A stretch of 10,298 nt of DNA, from the NCBI GenBank assembly GCA_027307295.1, contig DAHUXF010000074.1, forward strand, positions 1-10,298. The letters run 5' to 3'. This document shows, piece after piece, positions 1 through 7,177 of this stretch. Within the stretch, counting starts at the first letter, position 1. Each line of letters begins with the position of its first letter. Source of the DNA: Acidobacteriaceae bacterium (GTDB lineage Bacteria; Acidobacteriota; Terriglobia; Terriglobales; Acidobacteriaceae). The translations under genes were made by a program, and so were the position numbers. The notes under the pieces were generated by a model. It did no database searches. It saw nothing but the letters and a program-made list of their open reading frames with translations, and had not been told where the DNA came from.

Positions 1-1927
1 CGCACGCCACGTATATGTCCGGCCATCCGTCGTTGTCGAAATCCGCCGAAACCACGCCCAGCCCGTAGCGTCCGCCCGGCTTCAGTATCCCCGCCTCCTC
101 TGACACGTCGGTGAAGGTCCCATCGCCGTTGTTGTGATAAATGCGCATGGGCTGGCCATCGGCGGGGCCTTCGCCATGGCGCATGGTGTGGATCACATTC
201 TCGTGGTCCGACCAGGTAAATTGAATCAGGTCCAGCCGGCCGTCATTGTTGTAGTCGCACCAGAGAGAGGCGCTGCCAAAACAATAGTCCTTGATGCCGG
301 CCTCAGCGCTTACATCAGTGAAAGTGCCATCGCCATTATTGCGGTAGAGCTGGGACTTGCCCATTCCGTTCGATAGAAACAGGTCAGGATATCCATCATC
401 ATTGTAATCACCCCAAGCTGATCCAATCGTAGGCCAGGGAGTAGAGATGCCTGTTTTTTCAGTGACCTCAGTGAAGGTTCCGTCGCCGTTATTGTGGAAG
501 AGGCGGTTCGGACTCTTGCGATCAAATAGGCCGCCAATGTTATTGGCGACAAAAAGATCGAGTTTACCGTCGCAGTCATAATCTACCCATGAAGCATGGA
601 ACGCGGGCCCCCAGATGTTGAGGCCTGCATCCTTGGTTACATCCGTGAAGGTGCCGTCAACATTGTTTCGAAATAATTGGCCATCGCCGGAGAAGAACCC
701 GAGGCGCGTAACAAACACGTCCGGATAACCGTCATTGTTGTAATCCCCAATGATGATGGAAAACCCATTAGTGCAGGTGTCCAGCCCTGAACCGACGGAG
801 ACGTCGGTAAATGTGCCGTCTCCGTTGTTGCGATAGAGATTGCATCCTCCGTGAGCGCATGTAACGGCAATATCCAGAAGGCCGTCATTGTTATAATCAA
901 AAACGGCCAAGCCGCGTCCGCCGCTGGTTTTGTCCAGACCAGCCTGGAGCGCGATGTCCTCAAATTCCACTGTAGGTTTCTCGTAACCGACCTTCATCTC
1001 CATTCTGTGGCCGGCGGGAACAAAATCAGGATAGCCGCCCAGTTTCTGGGCCGTCAGCCAAAGCCAGGCCCGGGCACGTTCATTGCCGGGATTTGCTGTG
1101 AGCGCTTCACTGCCGATGCGCGCAGAGCTTTCCAGCTTGCCGGCGCGGGAAAGCGCCACTGCCGCTTCATGCAATGCAACGCCCCGTACTGAAGAATTTC
1201 TGGCAGCCGTGAGCAGGTTGTTTGCCGCTGCCTCATAGAGCCCGCACTTCACCTGCGCGCGGCCCAACTCCATGCGGGTTGTATCGTCATGAGGAGCGCG
1301 GGCCAGTCTTTTCTCATATTTCTCAATCAGACTGCTGTATTCCATTCCCACCCAGATCTGGATCTCGGAGAACAGCTCGAAGAAATCCGTCACAAACGCG
1401 GGATATTTCTTCGCGCCTATGACCTCATACGTGGCGACACCCCGCAGGCCCGTTTGCACAAATAAAGTCCCAAAGGAAAGCGCGAGCTGCACTGGCAGCG
1501 TGGCGTTGCGCGGATCACGGAAGTCAATAAAGCGGAATGAATAGCGTGCGGCGGAGACCGCTTCCTCCATGGCTGCTCGTATTTCCCCGGGGTCACAAGC
1601 AGTTGTGCGGACGATCCGGGCAAGGCGATTGGCAAAATCTGAAACCGCACTATCAACATCCTGAGGGCCATTCAGCGGGGGCGCCATATACGGTTCTGGA
1701 TATTTCTGCCCCACCAGGTTTCCGACGGCGGACTGCATCGTCTTGAGAGTTGTGTCCATTGATAGCAGGCCGTTTTCAAGAAAATTCTCTGAGAGTGGCA
1801 ATAATGAATTTACTGGTCCTGTGGCAGGGCCAGGCTGCACGCTCCTGAAGGCACTGCGCATGGTTGACAATCCTGACTCAAAAAGTTTTGCCGGGAAGGT
1901 GAAAAGAGAATCCAGATTTGATGTCAT
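1..1927 (-). CDS. FG-GAP/VCBS repeat protein, CRTAC1-like (partial, C-terminus outside window)
   Basis: Open from the ATG at 1927-1925 to the window edge, giving 642 codons without a stop. An in-frame TGA lies three codons upstream and GAGG (1935-1932) sits 4 nt before the ATG, so the start is well fixed. Residues 340-642 carry six FG-GAP/VCBS units with calcium-type loops (DYNNDG, DYDCDG, DYNDDG, DFDNDG), separated by five NNGDGTFTDV-like linkers. This is the pattern of a calcium-binding beta-propeller as in CRTAC1/ASPIC-UnbV proteins; the UnbV part would lie beyond the edge. Residues about 205-300 are helical and TPR-like. Residues 5-70 hold two similar helical segments (LFESGLSTM, FLENGLLSM). 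No signal peptide is visible, unusual for a family that is normally exported. Function unknown; an adhesion or ligand-binding role is only a family-level guess. It reads away from the TetR gene. Confidence 0.9.
   Translation of the reverse strand, partial: MTSNLDSLFTFPAKLFESGLSTMRSAFRSVQPGPATGPVNSLLPLSENFLENGLLSMDTTLKTMQSAVGNLVGQKYPEPYMAPPLNGPQDVDSAVSDFANRLARIVRTTACDPGEIRAAMEEAVSAARYSFRFIDFRDPRNATLPVQLALSFGTLFVQTGLRGVATYEVIGAKKYPAFVTDFFELFSEIQIWVGMEYSSLIEKYEKRLARAPHDDTTRMELGRAQVKCGLYEAAANNLLTAARNSSVRGVALHEAAVALSRAGKLESSARIGSEALTANPGNERARAWLWLTAQKLGGYPDFVPAGHRMEMKVGYEKPTVEFEDIALQAGLDKTSGGRGLAVFDYNNDGLLDIAVTCAHGGCNLYRNNGDGTFTDVSVGSGLDTCTNGFSIIIGDYNNDGYPDVFVTRLGFFSGDGQLFRNNVDGTFTDVTKDAGLNIWGPAFHASWVDYDCDGKLDLFVANNIGGLFDRKSPNRLFHNNGDGTFTEVTEKTGISTPWPTIGSAWGDYNDDGYPDLFLSNGMGKSQLYRNNGDGTFTDVSAEAGIKDYCFGSASLWCDYNNDGRLDLIQFTWSDHENVIHTMRHGEGPADGQPMRIYHNNGDGTFTDVSEEAGILKPGGRYGLGVVSADFDNDGWPDIYVAC
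22..900 (-). repeat. Tandem FG-GAP/VCBS coding repeats (six units)
   Basis: The coding strand repeats a DxDxDG loop followed by an NNGDGTFTDV linker six and five times respectively. Linkers lie near 108-145, 310-350, 465-505, 640-680 and 801-840, so units are about 155-205 bp long. They are diverged at the DNA level but nearly identical in the translated loop, as expected of blades in a propeller domain. Confidence 0.85.
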
Positions 1928-2360
1928 AAGGCCTCAGGTAGATATGTAGACGAAAAGAACCGGCATAATTGCTTCCGTGGAACACAAAGCATGGCGCACG
2001 CAAGAAGTGCCTACCATTGCAAACATGGATCCCACGCTTTTCTATGCCCAATCCGCCTTATGTAAGCTACAGGCGTTGTCTCCGGTGGGGCCATAGCGCG
2101 AAACAATTACTTTGTTATTTCCCATCCGAAAATTAGGGCCCGCTGCTTTTATCCAGGCCGAATGCCTCCTTTCGCACAACTCTTTTGCGGTTCTGAGAAG
2201 CTTTTAAAAATATAAATAGATGATTAGGCTGCACCGCATGCTTATATTCCTGTTTAGAGAATATCGGCGTGCTGCGATGTATAAGCATCCTCGAATTCGA
2301 ACTTTATTCCGCTAGAATGGTCTGGCATGTTGCGAGCGCCATTGTGGCGTGCCTGATTGC
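1928..2360. other. Non-coding region between the FG-GAP gene and the TetR gene
   Basis: About 430 bases with no convincing gene on either strand. It is the divergent intergenic space of the FG-GAP gene (minus) and the TetR gene (plus), so it should hold both promoters. An AT-rich patch lies at 2200-2225. Visible structure: nested inverted repeats at 2236-2288, a perfect 10-bp palindrome TCGAATTCGA at 2291-2300, and GCGCCA/TGGCGT arms around 2336-2350. I could not assign a confident promoter for the FG-GAP gene. Confidence 0.6.
2236..2288. repeat. Nested inverted repeats upstream of the TetR gene
   Basis: ATGCTTATA (2239-2247) is the exact reverse complement of TATAAGCAT (2280-2288). Inside this, ATATTC (2244-2249) pairs with GAATAT (2259-2264) across a 9-nt loop, flanked by GCATGC (2236-2241) and GCGTGC (2267-2272), which pair with one mismatch. 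The two pairings compete for the same left arm. This could be a set of protein-binding half-sites or an RNA structure; no known family matches by eye. Confidence 0.4.
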
Positions 2361-2371
2361 CATGATATGTA
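2342..2371 (+). promoter_or_regulatory. Putative promoter of the TetR gene
   Basis: TTGTGG (2342-2347) and TATGTA (2366-2371) are separated by 18 bp, an acceptable sigma70-type arrangement. The -10-like box lies inside the 24-bp palindrome. The MarR gene has the same arrangement (TTGTGA, 18 bp, TATGCA) at the same offset from its palindrome copy, which strengthens both calls. The start point is inferred, not observed. Confidence 0.4.
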
Positions 2372-2384
2372 TATACATGTCATG
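2361..2384. promoter_or_regulatory. 24-bp palindromic operator candidate upstream of the TetR gene
   Basis: Left arm CATGATATGTAT and right arm ATACATGTCATG are reverse complements at 11 of 12 positions; the only mismatch is 2366 against 2379. Length and symmetry fit a dimeric TetR or MarR operator. It overlaps the putative -10 box and lies 51 bp before the ATG of the TetR gene, consistent with autorepression. A diverged copy in the same orientation lies before the MarR gene at 8888-8911. Confidence 0.6.
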
Positions 2385-2435
2385 TGCGACAAGTAGTTGT
2401 TGTCGGAGGAAAGTCGTCTGACACGGCAAGAACGC

Positions 2436-3062
2436 ATGAAAACTGTATTTGGCAAAGGCATCGGGGCCCGGGACCGGATATTGCAGGCGGCATCCGAACT
2501 GTTTCATAAGCAAGGGGTTCGCGCCACAAGCCCAGACGAGATCATCCAGGTTTCCGGCACTGGAAAAGGTCAATTTTATTATTACTTCAAAAGCAAAGAG
2601 GGCCTGGTCCATGAGGTGTTGCAGGCATCTCTGCAGGCGCTCAGATCAGGAACGGCTCCCATAAATTATGAAATCCACTCCTGGGACGACCTGGAATATT
2701 GCTTTCTGTGCCACATTGCTTTGCAAAAGAAATTTAATATGACACGTGGCTGCCCCATTGGCACCGTTGGAAACGAAATAGATGAGCAGGATGAGCTCAT
2801 ACGCCAGGATGTTGGTCTTATTTTTGAAGTAATGAGAAACCGGCTAGCTACATTCTTTGTCAAAGAGATGGCCACGGGCAGGCTCATGGACCACGCGGCC
2901 CCCGAGCGCATGGCGGATTTCTGCATTGCTACAATCCAGGGCGCTCTGCTGATGGGCAAGATTACCAGAAGCAGCGGGCCCGTAGAGGCTGCTTTTCACG
3001 AGGCCTTCCAGCATTTGAAGCGGTATGTCCGCCAGGATATAAACTACACCAAGGCGGGATAA
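2436..3062 (+). CDS. TetR/AcrR-family transcriptional regulator
   Basis: A 208-residue protein of normal TetR length. Residues 11-56 form the N-terminal DNA-binding domain: RDRILQAASELFHKQGVRATS, then the recognition helix region GTGKGQFYYYFKSKEGL. The C-terminal ligand domain contains GCPIGTVGNEI (residues 106-116), a pattern I associate with LmrA/YxaF-like TetR proteins; the ligand is unknown. The start is uncertain. The ATG at 2436 has no good ribosome site, whereas GGAGGA (2405-2410) stands 7 nt before an in-frame CTG at 2418, and in-frame TTG codons lie at 2397 and 2400. The HTH is complete from 2436, so that start is the cautious choice. The gene is convergent with the carotenoid-type operon and preceded by a palindrome, suggesting autoregulation and possibly operon control. 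Confidence 0.9.
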   Translation: MKTVFGKGIGARDRILQAASELFHKQGVRATSPDEIIQVSGTGKGQFYYYFKSKEGLVHEVLQASLQALRSGTAPINYEIHSWDDLEYCFLCHIALQKKFNMTRGCPIGTVGNEIDEQDELIRQDVGLIFEVMRNRLATFFVKEMATGRLMDHAAPERMADFCIATIQGALLMGKITRSSGPVEAAFHEAFQHLKRYVRQDINYTKAG

Positions 3063-3129
3063 GCACAAACGTCGCTTTCCAGCCAGATCCCACTCGCGGC
3101 AAGATCGTTCGTTGCGGTGTTGCCCGTTG

Positions 3130-3777
3130 TCAAAGTGGAATCAACAGGGTGATCGCGGCGGTTAGAATAAGCGCGTAAGCCCAAATCAGGTCCAGGCTCG
3201 GCCCTACTTTGCGCAGCAAAATTGCGCCTATGTGTTTATAGAAGATCCAGGCAGTTGTTCCCATGACCAGCAGATATGCCATGCTGTGTATGGTGACGGC
3301 AATCGATCCCTGTTGCAGACTGGAAAAAGCCATGGCGTGATGATGCATGTTATGGTGCTGGCTTGCAGCTGACATGCCAAGCAAAATGGGCAGGAGCATG
3401 ATGCCTGCGCCGTGAACGGATGCCATGAGGAATGACCAAAAAGCAAGTTCGCGGAAGTTGACTCTTCTGGCACTCAGCTTAGGGTGAGTTCTGACAATGA
3501 GGCGATATACGCCAAACCCAAACAGTAGAATGGCAACCACGGCCTTTGCGTGATGTAACGGAATCACTGAACCGGCTAAAACGCCGGCCAGAACGATCAA
3601 GCCGGTAGCAAGAAAATGTCCCGTTGCAATCGGCAGCAATGATCGCCAGATGGCGTGCTCGCTTTTCTGCTGCAATCCCAACGCGGCAGCCAGGAGCCAT
3701 CCCATTCCGGGATTGACTCCATGCCAGGCGCCCAGAATAACAAGCGTCGTCCATTCCCATGACGGAACATGATTCAT
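3130..3777 (-). CDS. Six-helix membrane protein of unknown function, histidine-rich loop
   Basis: I do not recognise this 215-residue protein. About six hydrophobic segments are visible (roughly residues 11-34, 48-70, 77-97, 108-133, 158-182, 194-214), so it is an integral membrane protein. Helix 1 carries AWHGVNPGMGW (H19) and helix 4 carries ASVHGAGIMLLP (H122), which suggests a duplicated three-helix unit. H54 lies in helix 2. The loop at residues 140-147 is QHHNMHHH, a probable metal-binding patch. The architecture recalls NicO/UreH/DsbD-type transporters, but similarity by eye is too weak to name one. ATG 3777 is the first possible start; its ribosome site is weak. It begins 63 bp after the oxygenase stop on the same strand, so it is likely the last gene of the operon, perhaps moving a metal, a pathway product or reductant. 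Confidence 0.85.
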   Translation of the reverse strand: MNHVPSWEWTTLVILGAWHGVNPGMGWLLAAALGLQQKSEHAIWRSLLPIATGHFLATGLIVLAGVLAGSVIPLHHAKAVVAILLFGFGVYRLIVRTHPKLSARRVNFRELAFWSFLMASVHGAGIMLLPILLGMSAASQHHNMHHHAMAFSSLQQGSIAVTIHSMAYLLVMGTTAWIFYKHIGAILLRKVGPSLDLIWAYALILTAAITLLIPL

Positions 3778-3840
3778 GACGTGAGCTGGAATAGAGACGC
3801 TTTAGCTCTTCCAGATTCGCGGGCAGCCGGAGCAAAATGA

Positions 3841-5358
3841 TCAATCACCTTGGTGGGCCTGAAACTGGGCATGAAAACCGAGGTGCACCATGTGTTGCAA
3901 CGGAATTCGAGAGATTGGCCCCTGGCTTACTTTATGGGCGTCAAAAATCAAGAAATGACTTGTCTGGCTGCGAGTGTCGAACTCCTGGCAAATCACCACA
4001 CCGTTGCTGGAGCCTGGCTCTCCGATGAAAACTGGTTCTCCACCCAGATAGCACAGGGTGGAACAGCGATAAATATCAGTTACCTGACTCTGCCGCCAGT
4101 TTGCATGGACCAGTTGATCAAAGAATTTACGACCTGCCTTGCTTGTTGCCGAGATACCCAGCATCCAGAAATCTTCATAGGGCCCCATCGCCCGATGAGG
4201 ATCGATGGCAGGGAAGTCAGGCGCCTGGCTATATTCAAGGTACATCCGGTCCCGCACCACGCCCGCTTTCAGGTCCACATGCATGCGGACCGGCCCTCCG
4301 TGGGCGACTGTCTGAAAGAGTTCAGGAATCGGCTGGTATTGGTCGTAGATCGGCTCAGAGTATTCAACTACGTCCACAACCAGCAGGTCATCCTGCTCAA
4401 AAGCGTTGATCAGGTGGAGACAGTAGTTATGGCCAATAGGGATGGATGCTACTTTCTCCCCGGTGCTCCGGTCCAAAACGAGCAACCGGCTGCCCAGGTG
4501 CGGCTGCCAGCGCAAGGACTCAATGACTGTCTTGTTTTCCTGCAACAGATTTTTGATATCCAGAAGGTAAGGACTCAGATAAAAAACTGCATATTTCCTG
4601 CTGACCGTGAAGTCATGGACGGAGCACGGATATTCAATGGGAACAGCCTTGCGATAGCGCAAGCCTTCGGGAGCAATGCAGTAAAAATATAACTTGGGAT
4701 TCTGCACTGAAAAAAAGATGCCGAAATTAAACATCTCATGTGTGGCGGCATCAAATTTCGGGTGAGCGGAAAATGGGCTGGCGTCATTCAGCCTGCCGTT
4801 AAAAGTGTACTGACCTCGCGTTTCCAGCGTGACGGGATCAAGTTCCCAGGGCAGGCCCTGTTCGCCAAAGGCAAGAAGACGGTCTCCAAATGAATAAATG
4901 CTGACGTTCACTGGAGACTCCAGTCCATTTTTAGCGCGGTTTAGCTCGCTTCCTTCAAAGCGTGTGCCAAAAGTCCGGAAGATGGCTTTGCCGGCGCTTT
5001 CCTCAGCAGTGAATTTTGAGCTGCGCACGTAGCGGTTTCTGAATTGAATATTTTCCCGGTTGAAGTTCAGTGAGCAAACCATGCCATCGCCATCAAGCCA
5101 ATGGCGGTACGCAATCTCTTTTTTGTTGAAGACCCCCGGGCCATTCAGATAGTACGTGCCCCGGATGAAATCCGGAACCTGGCCTGCGACTGATTCAACC
5201 GCATACTCTTTTTCTTCAAAGCTCGCCGGAAATCCGGATTCAAGACCCGGGGCAAAATCAGTGCCGCGTAAAATATCCGAAATGGGCTCAGATACTTGCG
5301 ATGATTGCTGGTCAGCTCCTCTTGCGCTGCTTGCCACTGAAACAGGTTCGCTCAACAT
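3841..5358 (-). CDS. Carotenoid cleavage oxygenase family protein
   Basis: A 505-residue protein of normal length for the carotenoid oxygenase (RPE65/CCD/lignostilbene dioxygenase) family: Fe(II) enzymes that split a polyene or stilbene double bond with O2 to give aldehydes. RGTYYLNGPGVF (residues 66-77) is the family N-terminal signature. The four iron-binding histidines have good candidates: H199 (SAHPKFD), H248 (CSVHDFTVS), H315 (LHLINAFE) and H496 (LGFHAQF). FGEQGLPWELDP (164-175) matches the conserved block with second-shell acidic residues. The frame stays open upstream to 5709 inside the acyltransferase gene, but ATG 5358 has GGAG 5 nt upstream (5367-5364) and gives the normal length. 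It lies 61 bp after the acyltransferase stop. The nearby CrtI-type gene favours a carotenoid or apocarotenoid substrate over a stilbene. The residue after H496 is A where the family usually has G. Confidence 0.93.
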   Translation of the reverse strand: MLSEPVSVASSARGADQQSSQVSEPISDILRGTDFAPGLESGFPASFEEKEYAVESVAGQVPDFIRGTYYLNGPGVFNKKEIAYRHWLDGDGMVCSLNFNRENIQFRNRYVRSSKFTAEESAGKAIFRTFGTRFEGSELNRAKNGLESPVNVSIYSFGDRLLAFGEQGLPWELDPVTLETRGQYTFNGRLNDASPFSAHPKFDAATHEMFNFGIFFSVQNPKLYFYCIAPEGLRYRKAVPIEYPCSVHDFTVSRKYAVFYLSPYLLDIKNLLQENKTVIESLRWQPHLGSRLLVLDRSTGEKVASIPIGHNYCLHLINAFEQDDLLVVDVVEYSEPIYDQYQPIPELFQTVAHGGPVRMHVDLKAGVVRDRMYLEYSQAPDFPAIDPHRAMGPYEDFWMLGISATSKAGRKFFDQLVHANWRQSQVTDIYRCSTLCYLGGEPVFIGEPGSSNGVVICQEFDTRSQTSHFLIFDAHKVSQGPISRIPLQHMVHLGFHAQFQAHQGD

Positions 5359-5419
5359 AGTTGCTCCACTCGCTCCATTTCTCAGAACTTGATTACTGAA
5401 TAGCGAAAGACTTGCACGG

Positions 5420-7177
5420 TCATTGTTGATCGTTCTCCAGCGTTGTGCCCCAGAAAATTCGCCGCCGCCGGCTGAGGATCTGGTCGAAAGCGGTCTGCAT
5501 TTTGGCGCGAACATCAGCACTGATGGCTTTAATGACGGACCGGTCGCGCGCCGCTTCCGGGCCATATTGCTGTTCCACGTGAACAGGGGGAAGGAAATGC
5601 ATGTGCCACTTGGAGGGCAGAGGTACGGGTAACAGCGGGAATGTTGGCGTGATCGGGATGCACGGCCACTCCGTATAGCGCGTCCACGATCTGGAGTTGA
5701 TCTTGCCAAAAATGGGGAAAATTTCCGCGCTGCCCACTACCACATAGGGCAAAATCGGGACGCGATTTCGCAAGGCCATCTTTATAAAAGCTTCCCGGCC
5801 AAAGCCCTGCACTCTATACGCGTCACGATAATAGGTGAATGCCCCGTTGATGCCTTCCGGAAAAATGCCTACCAGTTCACCTGACTGAAGAATGCGTTCG
5901 GCAGTATCCTGGCACGCAACCACTCCTCCCAGTTTGGTCATGAAATTAGCAAGGAACGGGAACTTCAAGAGCCCGGGATGCGTGAGGAAACGAGGAAACC
6001 GGCCTGTGTTCTGCACCACGACATGCAAGCTCATGACGCCATCAAATGGCATGAATCCACGATGTGTGCCGACCAGCAGCCCGGCGCCCTGTTGCGGAAT
6101 GTTTTCCAGACCCCTGGTATCAATGCGCCAATAATAATCACAAAGAAACTTGAAGAGCGTCTTGCCGTAGAACTGAATGTAGCTCTTGTCCATTCCAAAA
6201 TCATCAAAATGCAAATGGCGGACGGCCGCATGGTGCGATTTGCCGCGATGCTCCAGAAGGGCGGTGATGCTGGACTTGCGCGGCATGAACCCAAGTTCTT
6301 TTTTGATCTTTACGTTTGAAATGGTCCACGGATAGCGGAAGTATTCCAGAACATGTTTTCTTCGGACGAGTCTTTGCGCGGTGCGCGGAAATGAAATGCG
6401 GCGGCTGCCAGAGAGGCGAATGGCAGTATGCAGCGGAACCACGCTGTCCGGAGCAACATTGAAAATTCCTGGTTTGGCGTTTCCAAGCGCGCAGCAGATT
6501 GCCTCTGCCAGATCAGAGATGCTAAGAAGCTGAAGGACAGGATCATGCCCGGCAAGAGTGGGCACGGCACGCCGCTTCAGGAGCCGGCTCACCAGGCTGG
6601 GGGACGGTAGGACAGTAGACGCGCGAAGAATCGTCAGTCCCCTGGTCTCCAGATGGGTTGCAGCCATTGCTTCCAGGCTGCACCAGCTCTCCGATATCCT
6701 GTCTCTTTCATCACGCGGAGGGCAATACTCTTCAGGCGCCAATCCCTGCCTGCCACAACCTGTTCCGTATGCCAGAGCGCTGGATAGAAGGACAAAGTTA
6801 TTGCACTTCAGACTGGCCGCAATAGGCAGCAAGCGCGCAGCCTCATCCAGGCGCGGAGTCATCGCGTCGCGCGCTGAAAACGATGGGATATAAATGGTCG
6901 CGTCCAGAGTGCTGTCGTCGACTGGCGCAGAAGTGTTGTCGGCTGGCAGGAACTTATATCGATTCGCCGGGCGGGAGACTTGTAACGCATCCAGCACATC
7001 ATGCGCAAAGTGATTGCCCATGTCTGCAAGTACTGCGACAGTGCTGACTCCAGCTGTCTTGAAGCCCGGCTGGAAATTCTCATGCTGTTCAAGCACCCTC
7101 GAACCCTTTTGTAACTCTTGAGAATTCACGGGTGCATCTACTTTTTCAACCACGTTGCGCTTACGGTTGTGATTCAT
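5420..7177 (-). CDS. SDR-like domain fused to PlsC-type acyltransferase
   Basis: A 585-residue fusion. Residues about 42-310 resemble an extended SDR (NAD-dependent epimerase/dehydratase fold): FVLLSSALAYG (128-138), LTILRASTVLPSP (181-193) and a GIFNVAPDSVVPL block (237-249). The active site looks degenerate: the glycine-rich nucleotide loop is missing (VAVLADMGNHFA, 47-58) and the usual YxxxK position reads SWCSLEA (164-170). Residues about 330-570 are an acyltransferase. VGTHRGFMPFDG (369-380) supplies H372 and D379 with six residues between them, as in MGAT/DGAT-like members rather than the classic HX4D, and VGIFPEGI (436-443) is the acyl-acceptor block. It likely transfers an acyl group to a lipid or hydrophobic alcohol. 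The ATG overlaps the TGA of the preceding gene as ATGA, so translation is probably coupled. Confidence 0.9.
   Translation of the reverse strand: MNHNRKRNVVEKVDAPVNSQELQKGSRVLEQHENFQPGFKTAGVSTVAVLADMGNHFAHDVLDALQVSRPANRYKFLPADNTSAPVDDSTLDATIYIPSFSARDAMTPRLDEAARLLPIAASLKCNNFVLLSSALAYGTGCGRQGLAPEEYCPPRDERDRISESWCSLEAMAATHLETRGLTILRASTVLPSPSLVSRLLKRRAVPTLAGHDPVLQLLSISDLAEAICCALGNAKPGIFNVAPDSVVPLHTAIRLSGSRRISFPRTAQRLVRRKHVLEYFRYPWTISNVKIKKELGFMPRKSSITALLEHRGKSHHAAVRHLHFDDFGMDKSYIQFYGKTLFKFLCDYYWRIDTRGLENIPQQGAGLLVGTHRGFMPFDGVMSLHVVVQNTGRFPRFLTHPGLLKFPFLANFMTKLGGVVACQDTAERILQSGELVGIFPEGINGAFTYYRDAYRVQGFGREAFIKMALRNRVPILPYVVVGSAEIFPIFGKINSRSWTRYTEWPCIPITPTFPLLPVPLPSKWHMHFLPPVHVEQQYGPEAARDRSVIKAISADVRAKMQTAFDQILSRRRRIFWGTTLENDQQ

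Noticed and set aside
2304..2612. Minus-strand open frame opposite the TetR gene start
   Set aside because: It runs antisense through the HTH codons and the palindrome, and has no recognisable protein features; it is a shadow frame.
3063..3129. A bidirectional terminator between the convergent TetR gene and operon
   Set aside because: Only a weak 4-bp stem (GCAA/TTGC) is visible and no T-run follows on either strand.
3130..3777. Reading the membrane protein as a Brp/Blh-type carotene dioxygenase
   Set aside because: Context made it tempting, but the protein is shorter than that family and its histidine motifs do not match what I know of it.
5359..5709. Upstream extension of the carotenoid oxygenase reading frame to an ATG at 5709
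   Set aside because: It would overlap the acyltransferase C-terminus by about 290 bp and add over 110 residues with no family similarity; ATG 5358 has its own GGAG site and gives the normal length.
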